Origin: Planococcus citri
Lineage: Eukaryota > Arthropoda > Insecta > Hemiptera > Pseudococcidae
Length of the DNA: 64,000 nt
Direction of reading: 5' to 3'
Assembly (NCBI RefSeq): GCF_950023065.1
Contig: NC_088677.1
Coordinates: 88,499,469 to 88,563,468 of the forward strand
How positions within the stretch are numbered: position 1 is the stretch's first letter; each line of letters opens with the position of its first letter. A program made the position numbers and the translations under genes. Under the pieces are notes generated by a model. The model was not told where the DNA came from and did not search any database. It was given only the letters and a program-made list of their open reading frames with translations. Below, piece by piece: positions 11,546 through 22,907 of this stretch.

Positions 11546-12463
11546 GCGATGGAAACTGCGGTTGGAAGTCACTCAGAAAATTCCAGGATGTGCCAAAAAT
11601 CGATTCCAGAAAGTTGGTAAAGTATACAGTTACAAGTATGGCATTTTTGATTCGTTCAAATTCGTGAATTACCTACCACATTGCAGTAAGTGAATATAAT
11701 TTTACTCTTGCATGAAAATATGTACCCTGTGTACTGAATATATGTATGTATTACACGCGAACGTAATTATTGGGAAAGCTACCGTAATTATTGGGAAAGC
11801 TATCGTGGCGATTTTTTGGTACAGCTTACAGATAAAGTTGTTTGTGACTCGTGCATGGTAAAATTTGCTGACTACAGCATCCGGTGCTGACTGCAGCAGC
11901 GGCGGATGTTGTTATCAGTTGGCGAGTTGGATTTGAATTTCTGAGAACGTATATTATTGCATGGCTTTAGAAATGTTTCGAAATATCTTCTTTCTTTAAT
12001 TTTTAATCTTATCAAGATGACGGCACTTTTGTACAGAATGAAAGCTTGAGGAACGCTGAGTTGGAAATATTAGGTAGTTGTTGGTTTTTTTAGAATAACA
12101 TTGATAGAAAAATGATCGTTTGCATGCTCGTCATATAGCTAGCTTCTCAGTATGTTTTTTACTTGCCTTCCAGAGTGGTTGCTCTCACATATGTCGTGTT
12201 GAGGTGCGAAATTCGGAGCTTTGGTTCGTGAAATATTTACTAATGTACTTTTTGAGCTTTGAGTTCGCGAAATAATTACTTGTCCTGTGGTTGTGATAAA
12301 AACTGAGCTATATTGAATGTATTAACGAATTCGTGTTGCTAACTCTTTGTGAAGAAAACATTGCAATATTTTGAGTAAATTTTTGAGAAAGATCGCGATC
12401 GAGTGTACCAGCATAATTGCTGTTATTGAAGACTGAAAACATAAAATTTTGTGCACGTACGAA

Positions 12464-15400
12464 ATGTTGAGAATGCCAAGAGTACCTAAAAAGGGTGAGT
12501 TTGAAAAATAATTGATTTAATAAAATTGTGATGTTGAAAAATAGTGTAAATTTTCGAGAATAAAATTGAAATTTGGCTGGTTTGAATTTAAAGTGACTCA
12601 GGTTCGTGTTGGGTGAAGCAGTGATGGCTGGTATTCCGCATTGCTGTGACACTCAGCATGAAGTTGGTGTTTGAATGTGTGTGTGTTCCATGCATTTGGA
12701 CATTGACCTTTTTGGGGCAACTGGCAATTGACCCAAACTGCTTTGAGCATTTTTTATTCTTTGAAATCGAAATAAAGTAATGATAAAATGTTTGAAAAAT
12801 TGAAAATTTGAGTTGAAATATTTTTGTTGTTGTTTTTTTTGTGCAGGAAAACGAATTGCATTCAGCAAAGAAACTCTTACTGAGATAATTACTGAGGTGG
12901 TTAAAAATGTTATGAGGCCTAGCCAGGCTGATGTTAAAAGAGACTACAAATTAACCAGCACTACTAGAATTGATTTGTGGAAGGATAAGTTGGTTTCTGA
13001 GTTATGGTCAAAAGATTTGCCGAATGTTTTTGAGGAACCTGTTGTGTATAAAAATTCGAATGTTAGAAGAGTGGTAAAGGATATTATTTTGAATCGCCTT
13101 GATGATACCTATCATGTTCAAGTTTTGAATATTGAAGAACCTTCCGAGATAATCACCAGAGTTTTTGAAATCAAAAGAGCTGAAATGAATCTCAATACTA
13201 CTCATATGAGGAAGCGTTTTGCTGAGTTGCGTTTGAATAAAGGGGAAAAGGCATCCCAATTTCTGGATAGAATGGAGGAAATTATCAACTTCTTCAAGTT
13301 TATTGGAAAACCAATTCCTGAAGACCAGATAGTCGATCAGGGAATAAATGCAACGTTGGCAGTGTATCCGAGCGTGAGATTGAGGCTTTTGCCTGACAAA
13401 CGAATGCAAGAAGGTACCGAAAGGCAATTGGGTTTCTCGGACTTCAGGAATGTTTTGATTGAAGAGGAAAATGCGTTCCCTCAGGAAAAAGAGAAGCCTA
13501 CAGTACTGTATGCGGCAGAGAAGCCCATGAAGAAGGATTATTCGTCGAAGGAGTGTTATAGATGCCGAAAGACAGGCCACCTCGCTCGTGAGTGTAAAAC
13601 TCAGAAGATGAAATGTGGAAATTGTAAAAAGTGGGCCTTTCATCGTACCAAGGATTGTACTTTCAAATATCAAAAGAAAAACGCAGGAAAGTTTAAGAGA
13701 TATGGAAAGAAATATCCAGAAAAATCTGGCTCAAATAACTGGCGTGATTCTCATACGAAGTTCAGAAAAGAGAGGGAAGATGTGAAAAATGGAACTCCTA
13801 CTACTGATCGGACTGAAAGAAAAGAAAAGCAGCCTGAAAAGGATCGTACTAAGGAAAAACCCAAAGCTCATCTGGCGAAGGTCACTGATGAAGGTAAGAG
13901 TTCAAAAATTGCTAATAGAATAGAATTTATTTGTGACACAGGTGCAACGGAACACATGGTCAAAGATATTGAGCCCTTGAGAAAACGAAAGAAATGTAAT
14001 ACTGAGATTCTAGGAGCAAATACTGAAGAAAGTGCAAATATTGAAGTAGTAGAGAAAGGTGTGATAGAAACTGTAGTAAATCAGAAAGATTTCGTGATTG
14101 AAAATGTATTGTATGCACCAAAGTTATCTGAAAATTTGTTTTCTTTGAGGAAATTAGTTGAAGAAGGGTATGAGGTTAGACTTACTAAAAATGACGTGAA
14201 AATAGTCAGTGAAAAGGATGGAAAAGTACTGACATCGGGAAAATATAGGAAACCTTTCTGGTATGTAGAATTTGAAGTTCCTGATAAACCTGAAGCCTTT
14301 GTGACTGAGACAAGGCAAGGTCCAGTTAATCCTTTGAATGTAGGAAAACAAAAGGAAAAGAGGAAAAGGGAAGAGGAATTACCTGGACCTAGTAAAAAGT
14401 TGAAAGTAACAGAGGGAGAGAAAAGTGAAAAATTAAAGGAACTGGAAAAAGAAAGTAATGAGAAGAAAGCTGAAGAGAAAGAGAAAAATGAATCGGATGA
14501 AAATGAGAAAGAAATCAGTTCTATTCAGGATGGGCCTATTGTCAAGAAAGTGGTAGAGTTGAGTGAGAGGGGATTGGATGAATTTATGTATAGTAATGAA
14601 GTTGAATATGAGACCCAAGAGGACATATATGATAATGAGGAAGCCAGAATTAAAGCACAGGAAGGAGATGGTAATAGAAAAGATTTGAGAAAAGACCTTG
14701 GAATGCTTTGGCATATTCGACTTGGACATCTGTCTTTAGATTATTTGAAGAAACTTAGGGAAAGTGTACCTGAATTGAAGAATGTCAATTTTGAGGAAAA
14801 TATCCTAGATTGTCAGATTTGTGCTTTTGCAAAAATGCATAGATTAGCATGTTCAGAGGAGAGAGAACGAGTTAAAAATCCATTGGAGCTAATACATAGT
14901 GATGTTATGGGACCAATTAATCCAGTTTCATTTAGTTCTCATTATAGGTATATAGTGACTTTTATAGATGACTACTCTAGATTTGCAGTCGCCTTTGCAA
15001 TGCATAAAAAGAATGAAGCAGGCTCATGTTTTGAAATGTTTATTAGACAGTTGAGGGCCATTTTAGGAAATCATATTAAAATAGGGAGAATTCGAAGTGA
15101 TAATGGAACAGAGTATACTGGAGGAGAAATGAAGGAAATCTGTGAGAAGAAAGGAATAATTCAGGAATTCTCAGAGCCAAATACTCCTCAGCATAATGGA
15201 GTAGCTGAGAGGTTTAATAAGACCTTGCAAGAGAGAGTGAGAGCAGTAATATTTGATTCAGGAGTACCGAAATCCTATTGGGATAGTGCTGTAGGTTATG
15301 TGGTTCATACCTATAATCGAACTCCTCACTCCAGTATTGGTTTTGAAAGACCACTGGAGAAAATGATTGAGAATATTGATCTGAGGACAAGACAGTTGAA

Positions 15401-17483
15401 AAGATTTGGGTGTGTAGTGTATATGCATGTAAATAAGAGAATAATGGAAAAATTGGAGAAAAGAGCTATTGTAGGAATTTTGGTAGGATACACAAAAACT
15501 GGATATAAAATCCTTTTACCTAAAAGTAGAAAAATAGTTCGTTCGAAGCATGTTCGTTTTGTAGAGAACAAAACATACAGAGATTTGGAATCAAATAATT
15601 TAGGTTTGGATGAGGTAGAGATAATGGATGAAAAAGCATGGTTTTTGTTTGAAGAACTGGAAGAAAAATCAGAGAAAGGAGGAAATGAGGAACAATTGAA
15701 AAATATGTCAGATTCGGAGGGAGTAGTAGAAAATAAAGAAAGTACCTCAGGAAAGGAGGGAGTGATTAGATCGGAGAAAGAAAATAAAATTAATGTAGAA
15801 AATGATGAGTGTATTGAAATAGAATCACATTTTGCTGAGATAAAAGATGCTTTTAAGAGAGCAATTGAAGAAGCTGAATTAGATCAGAAATTAACAGATG
15901 AGGAAAATTATTCACTCATGGCTGAATTACAGAAAGATCCTGTCACTATTAAACAGGCCTTGGACTCTTCGGAGAGGTCCTATTGGAAAAAGGCCATTAA
16001 AGAAGAATTGAATGCCATGGAGAAAAACGAGGTATGGGAGTTGGTAGATAGGCCAAAAGAAACAATAGAAGGAAAACCAAATGTGTTAGACTCACGAATG
16101 TTATTTAAAAGGAAGTATGAGAGTGATGGGAGAGTGAGACATAAAGCCAGACTAGTGATAAGGGGATGTAAGGATAAGAGAAATTATGACTTGAGTGAGA
16201 TTTATGCTCCAGTTTCCAGGTTGGTAAATGTAAGGACTGTTTTTGCAATTTCAAATAAATTTGATCTCGAAATGAGACAGTTGGACATAAAAACAGCATT
16301 TTTGTATGGAGATATAGATGGAGAAGTGTTTATGGAAATCCCAGAAGGAGTTGAATGCAGTGCTGAGATGAGAGAAGAAAAAGTGTGTAAATTGAAAAAG
16401 GCACTGTATGGGTTAAAACAGAGCCCAAACAGGTGGCATAAGAAATTCTTGAAAATCATGAGAAAACTAGGATTTAAATACGAATTGCATGAACCATGTT
16501 TGTTTTACCTCAAAGATGGTAATACTATGATTTTCCTTATATTGTATGTGGATGATATTTTATTGATTGGAAATGATATTGCAAAAATGAACGAAATTAT
16601 TGAACAACTGAGTAAGGAAGTTGAGTTGGTAAATTTAGGTGAGCCTAGAAAATATTTAGGTGTGGAAATTGAGAGAGATAGGAAAAACAAAGTGATGATT
16701 TTGAAACAGGAAAAATATTGTGATGAAATACTAAAAAGATTTCGAATGGATGGGTGTTACCCACAAGCTACACCTATGGAAAAATACACCACTGAAAAGA
16801 ATGTTGTAGTAAATGAAGTTAAGTTTCCTTATCGTGAGGCAGTGGGTAGTTTATTGTACTTGGCTAATGCTACAAGACCAGATTTGATGTTTGCTGTAAA
16901 TATGCTCAGTAGAAAGCAAAATAATCCAAGTAAAGAGGACTGTCATGCAGTGAAGAGAGTGTTCAGGTATTTGAAAGGGACAAAAAGTTTAGGTTTGAGG
17001 TATGAAGGGAAATCACATGGTTTAGAGTGTTATGCGGATGCAAGTTTTGGAAGTTGTGAGATAACAAAAAGATCAACTACTGGCGTTTTAGTGAAATTAT
17101 TTGGAGATGTAATTTATTGGTCAAGTAAGCAACAATCTACTGTAGCTGGGTCTACATGCGAGGCAGAGTACATAGCCATGAACACTGCAACTTTTGAGGT
17201 GATATCTTTGAATGCTTTTGTTCACAGATGTGTGAGTATTGACTATACACCAATAACTATGAGATGTGATAATACAGCTGCTATAGAATGTGCAGCTAAA
17301 CCAGGAGCGAAAAGATTAAAGCATTTGACTGATATAAAATTGCATTATGTGCTTGAATGTAATATTAATAACAAGATAAAGATAGTGTATGTACCTTCAA
17401 AAGAAAATGAAGCGGATATTTTTACAAAACCGCTTGCCAAGAAAGAGTTTGCTTATCTCAGAGATAAGCTAGTTCGAAATTAA
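12464..17483 (+). CDS. gag-pol: Copia Gag-Pol polyprotein (CCHC Gag, protease, integrase, RT, RNase H), probably spliced at its 5' end
   Basis: The long frame is open from 12804 to the TAA at 17481-17483 (residue numbers below count from 12813) but has no ATG until 12912. I therefore prefer an ATG at 12464 whose 10-codon exon ends at 12494 and joins 12847 in frame. Visible parts: Gag; zinc knuckles C248-C251-H256-C261 and C268-C271-H277-C282 (the second with one extra residue); aspartic protease DTGA with Asp375; integrase zinc motif, from WHIRLGH to CQIC; integrase D697, D763 and E799 (D-D-35-E); RT catalytic YVDD at 1245-1248; RNase H with ADASFGS and CEAEYIAM; and EADIFTKPL near the end. 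Length is typical for Copia polyproteins. No stop or frameshift interrupts it, so it may be active. A stretch rich in Lys and Glu (about 500-600) links protease and integrase. Confidence 0.92.
12495..12846 (+). other. Predicted 352-bp intron at the start of Copia gag
   Basis: The donor is AAAAAGG|GTGAGT at 12494/12495. The acceptor is a long T/G tract followed by GTGCAG|GA at 12846/12847. Exon 1 starts with ATG at 12464 and ends in phase 1; the acceptor side supplies the two missing bases, giving an unbroken frame. Within the intron there is an in-frame stop at 12801-12803 and no in-frame ATG before 12912. This is inferred from sequence only. Confidence 0.65.
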
Positions 17484-17792
17484 AAAGATTGCTTTTATGT
17501 TGTTTGTTTGTTTGTTTTTCAGATGTATGTATTAGAACTGATGGTATCGGAATCGGACAGTGATATGGACACAGAGAATTGAATTAATAATCTACAAATC
17601 GAAAATTATGTCTAATTTCATTTTTTATTTCAGAATATCCGTTTCCTATCTGTATCAACATGATATTATATATGCATACTTATACTTATCTAATTTTATA
17701 AAAATGTTCTGTTTCAGCATACCTATTAAACCTATTAAAAATTGAATTTGTTGATTAATAAGTTTTTCTTTCAGATTTGGAAGCATAATTTT
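17484..17792 (+). other. Copia 3' tail with four splice-acceptor-like words
   Basis: Between the pol stop and the polypurine tract there are four pyrimidine tracts ending in TTTCAG or TTTTCAG: at about 17508-17521, 17620-17632, 17708-17716 and 17763-17774. The first is followed directly by ATG (17522), opening a 19-residue acidic frame with the residues SESDSDMD and ending in TGA. No protein of recognisable type is encoded. The tract could be a source of alternative 3' exons, or simply T-rich spacer. Confidence 0.4.
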
Positions 17793-17800
17793 GGAGGGAG
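17793..17800 (+). other. Polypurine tract of the Copia element
   Basis: GGAGGGAG lies immediately before the TGTTG start of the 3' LTR, where plus-strand DNA synthesis is primed. Confidence 0.8.
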
Positions 17801-18122
17801 TGTTGAAACGAGAAAGAGATTAGAAAATTATGCTGATGCGGCAGATTGATATTTTTATTTCGATAACAGGGCGGTGAGATACATGGTTTTTTCCTATTAG
17901 CAGCGTAGGTTTTTTTCGCCCAGTATTCTCATCGCCCTCGGTCGCGAATGTTGTCGATTTTTATGACGACTTCTGATTAGAAGTCAGTTTTAAATTGTAA
18001 TGGTATGAAAAGCTGCGAAGTGTAATTCCGAAATATAATCGTTTCGTTTTTGGGCAGATCGTGTTATTTATTTTATAATAAACAAGTGTATTTATCTCGA
18101 ATTTCGGATACAAAATTTCTCA
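17801..18122 (+). repeat. 3' LTR of the Copia element
   Basis: This 322-bp copy appears identical to the 5' LTR by eye. Its AATAAA at 18077-18082 would direct 3' end formation. It is followed by the GTCTT target duplication. Confidence 0.93.
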
Positions 18123-18127
18123 GTCTT

Positions 18128-18440
18128 CTTTATTAATATTACGTTTCTCGGTATTCTAAAAACCATTGAATCAAAATTGAATGAAAAAAAAATCAGGGGT
18201 CCATATTTATACCCATGCAGAAAAATGGCTAAGTTTATGAAAAATGAAAAAATCATGGTCCATTTTCGACACTTTGGACTTGTCTTCTTTGTTAATAACA
18301 CTTTTCTCGACATTCTAAAAAATATTGAATCAAAATTAGGTAAAAAAATTTGGGGGTCCATATTTATACCCATGAAAAAAATCGACGCAGTTTATGAAAA
18401 ATGAAAAAAATTATGAAAATCAGTTGAAGTACAGACAAAT
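18128..18440. repeat. Two-copy tandem repeat, period about 159 bp
   Basis: CTTTATTAATATTACGTTTCTCG at 18128 onward corresponds to CTTTGTTAATAACACTTTTCTCG at 18287 onward. Each unit then has the AAAATTGAATCAAAATT-like, GGGTCCATATTTATACCCATG and AGTTTATGAAAAATGAAAAA sections in the same order. The word TTTGGACTTGTCTT precedes both units; before the first it is now split by the Copia insertion (11191-11204). The array belongs to the TA-flanked element at 10904-18761. Confidence 0.7.
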
Positions 18441-18828
18441 ATGAAAGTATATTTTGAAAGTACACACTGTAAGCTACTTACTTCGCTAATAATTTTTTTT
18501 CCAAACTTTATTTGAAGTTGATGAATTACCGAATGAAAAACTTGTAAAATTTTCCATTGGCAAGAAAATAATGCGCAAAGAAAAACAATTGCTGATGAGA
18601 GACACCCAAGTTTGCATGGATCCGAAATAAGTACATGGATCATCGATACTACATTACTAGTATAATTTTTGGTACCCAGCATGACCGTAACGCTAGTGGT
18701 TGTACTCTAAACCATGGGGGGTCCATATTTGTACCTGGGTCCATAATTGTACCTTCTCCTCTATGTATTAAATTTTGGGGCCAACACATTTTTTTTCATC
18801 AGACGCCCTCAATGACCCACAAGGTAAG

Positions 18829-21298
18829 ATTTTTTTGGGGAAATTGTCGAGGGTGACCCCTTGAATAATTCCTGAGAGTTACCACCCCGTACCCCTCTTG
18901 CTAATTTTTTTATGGGGGGCTGAACACCCCCAAAAATGGGTTTTTCGCAGATTTCTCCTCAGGGGTTGATTTTACGTCGAAAACAGTTCAGTACTTTTTT
19001 GTTCTACGTCAAATTTCCGATCTAGTGATATATCAACTGTCCTTCTGCTCCCAAGGGGAGTGGGGCTAGAACCATTCAAATGAGAGGGGTTTTCTATAAA
19101 ACACAAAAAAGCTATCGGCGCGTAGGAGGGGTGAAATGGCCCCCAAGAGCGTTCGGGTTGATACTAGCATGGAAGGTGGGTACCATCGAGAAACTACCAC
19201 GTGAAAAATTTCAGATCCACGCCACCTCCCCTTTTTGGGGAATCCCCCTTTTTTGAAATTTCCAGTAACACAGTTCTCAGCCCCATTTCAACCGATTTGA
19301 AAAATTTTTCTGGAAGTTATGTAAGTATATCTTTAGTAGGTATCCCCACAAAAATTTTCAATCCCCTCCCCTCATATTTACCCCTCAAAAAGGCGTTTTT
19401 TTCATTTTTTTATGCCTATTAACAACCAAGATGGCGAGGTACAATTTTGGAAAGACGTTTTTTGGACGTATTTGTGACCCCCAGGCATCATATACTATAT
19501 TAAAAAGGTTTGCTTTGGTGCGCGGTGGTGAAAACTTGGCGTAATGTTTCTTAGGAGGGTGAGGGGCGAAATGGGAATTTTGAAAATAATAACTATCAAT
19601 GAGTAGGGTATCGTTTTCATATAATTCGATACCGCTGAGCACGAATATGACCTCAGATTTTGTGCTACACTCACCTAGCCCCCTACAGAGCCCCTCAACC
19701 CCCCTGAATTTCCACTATTTCTGAAATAAAGTAATTTTGGTGATATTGATGTCGTTTTCTTATGATTCGATACCGCTGAGCATGAATACGACTCATAAGA
19801 TTCTATGCTACACTCACCTAGCCCACTCCAGAGCCCCTCAACCCCCTCAATTTTCACTGTTCTTGAAATATAATCAAGTTATTTTGATGACAATTGTGTC
19901 GTTTTCATATGATTCGATACCGCTGAGCACGAATATGACCACAGATTTTGTGCTACAGTCACCTAGTTCTCTCCAAGAGCCTTCAGCCTCCCTCAGTTTC
20001 TATTATTCCTCCATGCCATAATTCATACTATTACAGACGAGAGGGTTACTGGCTTTTCACTGTATTTTTTTCTGAAAAAACAATTTTAAGAGACCTCATC
20101 CCCCCTTCACCTGGTCGGAGGGGAAAAGGTTGGTGGACAAAATTTGTAGGAAATTTGATGTACAACAAAATTACCCAGCTATTTCTAATGTGAAATCAAT
20201 CATATTCGAGCTCAGCGGTATCGAATCATATGAAAACGACGCCAATGTCTTCAAAATAACTTTATTTCAAAAATAGTGCAAATTGAGGGGGTCCTGAGTG
20301 GCTCTGGAGAGGGCTAGGTGAGTGTAGCACAAAATCTGAGGTCATATTCGTGCTCAGCGGTATCGAATCATACGAAAACGACATCAATGTCATCAAAATA
20401 ACTTTATTTCAGAAATAGTGAAAATTGAGGGCTCTTGAGGGGCTCTGGAGAGGTCTAGGTGAGTGTAGCAAAAAATCTGAGGTCATATTCGTGCTCAGCG
20501 GTATCGAATCATATGAAAACGATACCCTACTCATTAATAGCTATTCTTTTCAAAATTCCCATTTCACCCACCCCCCCAATAAGATACATTACGCCAAGTT
20601 TTCACCACCGCGCACCAAAGCAAACCTTTTTAATATAGTATATGATGTCTGGGGGTCACAAATACGTCCAAAAAACGTCTTTCCAAAATTGTACCTCGCC
20701 ATCTTGGTTGTTAATAGGCATAAAAAAATGAAAAAAACGCCATTTTGAGGGGTAAATATCAGTGGAGGGGGTTGAAAATTTTTTTGAAGATACCTACGAA
20801 AGATATACTTACATAACTTCCAGAAAAATTTTCTAAATCGGTTAAAATGGGGCTGAGAACTGTGTTACTGGAAATTTCAAAAAATGGGGAGGTGGCGTGG
20901 ATCTGAAATTTTTCACGCGGTAGTTTCTCGATGGTACCCACTACCCACCTTCCATGCTAGTATCAATCCGAACGCTCTCGGGGGCCATTTCACCCCTCCT
21001 ACGCGCCGATAGCTTTTTTGCGTTTTATAGAAACCCCCTCTCATTTGAATGATTCTAGCCCCACCCCCCTTGGGGGTAGAAGGACAGTTGGTATATCACT
21101 AGATCGGAAATTTGACGTAGAACAAAAAATTACTGAACTGTTTTCGACGTAAAATCAACCCCTGAGGAGAAATCTGCGAAAAACTCATTTTGGGGGGTTC
21201 AGCCCCCCATACAAAAATTAGCAAGAGGGGTACGCGGGGTGGTAACTCTCAGAAATTATTCAGAAGGGTCACCCTCGACAATTTCCCGCAAAAAAAAT
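18829..21298. mobile_element. Giant palindrome (foldback-type element), 2.5 kb
   Basis: The left part, from about 18829 to 20040, is matched in inverted order by 21298 back to about 20170, giving arms of about 1.1-1.2 kb around a short centre near 20100. Examples of paired sites are GAAATTGTCGAGGGTGACCC at 18840 with its complement near 21268-21287, and TAGCATGGAAGGTGGGTACC near 19165 with the right arm near 20935-20960. Each arm also holds three tandem units of about 140-150 bp containing CGCTGAGCACGAATATGAC (left at 19632, 19773 and 19921; inverted near 20200, 20341 and 20482). There is no coding capacity. Ends are G/C-run rich, and I could not define a target duplication. Confidence 0.8.
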
Positions 21299-22907
21299 GT
21301 TTTTTTAATGCGATTTTCCAGCTAATTCGCCTACACTAACAGTCGTTTTTACCACCTAAAAAGCCTGTACTCGTAATACTTGTATATCAAATACTGCTAT
21401 AATAAAATATCGAAGAACCGATGTAAGCATACAGATATAAAATAATACTACACCGCGAATCGCGTTTATACTGCAGGCACAAGCAAAGGTATCAAAAAGA
21501 AAACCACATTGATCTGGACCGAGATAAGTCCCCCCCCCCCGCCTCGGCCAATTCTACAGTTGGGGACAAGACAAGACGAAGAAGAAGAATTGAACAACGA
21601 GAAAGCATGACGTTGTCGCCGAAAATAGAAATCCTTTAAGAAAACGTTCATTTCAAAGGTTACAAGGCGGAAATGATTTTTCTCATTTTAAAAAGCCGCC
21701 GAGCGTGGTGCTTTTTCCGTATCGACAAACAATATTGCCAATTTCTGTATATTTACTTTTAAATCCCGGCCTTGAAGCCGAAATCTTTTACGGAAAACGT
21801 TGCAAAAAGAAGACGTATACCACGTATCTCCGTAAACAGTACACATTTCACGATACATGCCACACAAAGATACAGACACAGAGAGAACGTCAAAATCTGG
21901 TACCAAAAACCAATGTAGGATACTATACGATTATATCCTATACCTACTTACTTACGTATAGTCGTCGCTTCAAGAATAAAGACTTGTTATCTGTTTGAAA
22001 AATTGAAACGAAATTAAAATTCAGCGATCGTTTCTCACCCAGACTAAAACAGCTTAATTCCACGCGATACAATTGCTCAACACCCCTCCCCCTTCCTCTC
22101 GAAAAAAATTACTACGGTTTTGACGCGTGAATTTTCAATACTCGTAAATATTACAATATACGATTTTTGAGGTGGGGAAAAATGGCATCTTCGATGATGT
22201 GACAAATACAGCAGATGATAAAAAAAAAAATAATGCGAATCCAAACGAGTATGACAAATACACACAAACATAAATGCAACATGCCTGAAGAAAAAGGCAT
22301 AAAAATATGACACATACTAAAATTCAAACGATACGACGCGACGCACCAAGTAGTCCCTTTGTTAAGAAAGAGATAATATAGCATTCGAATGCGTAATCGA
22401 CTACTCGTCGATAGATAACACAAAATTATCTTCGTTTGGAATCTCACTGACTAATAACTGACTACCTATTTCTACGAAGCACACAACACGGCGGAAGAAA
22501 GCGACTGTTCAAAAACGTTCAAGCTGATTTCATTTTTTTTTTTTTTTTTTGTTGTTGAATGCGATACGAGTAGATCCATAAGTAGATCCTAATGAAAAAT
22601 GGTAGCAGGGTTTGCGTTCTTTTCAATGAATGATTTCCCCAGTTTTCCGAATCAAATACCCTCGTGATTGAAATTTCAGATATGTACATACGTACTCGTA
22701 GATGAGGTACTGAGCTTCATTTTTGGATTTTTTGGCGAATTTCTGATCATTTAGAAAATCTAAAAAAACTGTTTCAAGGCCAATTTTCAAACTTCTTCAT
22801 GAAATCGTAAAATATTGCGAGCAGGATGAATCAATTCGAATAATTTCTTCAATTCAACTTCTACACATCAACCACAACAACAACTAAGTAATAGTAGGTA
22901 CTCGGGG
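21299..22907. other. Intergenic sequence, no gene seen
   Basis: Mixed unique sequence with moderate CpG, a C10 run near 21530, a GAAGAAGAAG stretch near 21575 and a T17 run near 22533. Short frames on both strands lack start context, splice signals or recognisable motifs. Confidence 0.4.

Larger units (their letters stand above)
11205..18122 (+). mobile_element. Complete Ty1/Copia LTR retrotransposon
   Basis: The element has two 322-bp LTRs that look identical base for base, starting TGTTG and ending TCTCA. A 5-bp target duplication GTCTT lies on each side (11200-11204 and 18123-18127). Between them lie a primer site, a leader of about 0.9 kb, one gag-pol frame in the order protease, integrase, RT, RNase H (Copia order), a tail and a polypurine tract. 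All signals needed for replication appear present. Identical LTRs imply a very recent insertion, since the two copies are made from one template. Bases 17484-17800 form an unusual tail with several splice-acceptor-like words. Confidence 0.95.
10904..18761. mobile_element. TA-flanked inverted-repeat DNA transposon, split by the Copia element
   Basis: The left end starts GAGGAGAAGGTACAAATATG. The right end is the reverse complement of GAGGAGAAGGTACAATTATG. Both are flanked by TA (10902-10903 and 18762-18763), as expected for Tc1/mariner-like or other TA-inserting families. Without the Copia insertion the element is about 0.93 kb. The words GGTACAAATATGGACCC and their complements recur inside it (about 11090-11130, 18195, 18355 and 18720). 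No transposase frame exists, so it would depend on one supplied in trans. Confidence 0.7.

Noticed and set aside
12813..12848. Residues read at the very start of the Copia frame (a cysteine/phenylalanine-rich stretch)
   Set aside because: The codon at 12813 is TTG, and the stretch is the T/G-rich tract before a splice acceptor. I treat it as intron.
13008..13673. 221-codon open stretch on the minus strand opposite gag
   Set aside because: It lies wholly antisense to a well-supported Gag region and has no family features.
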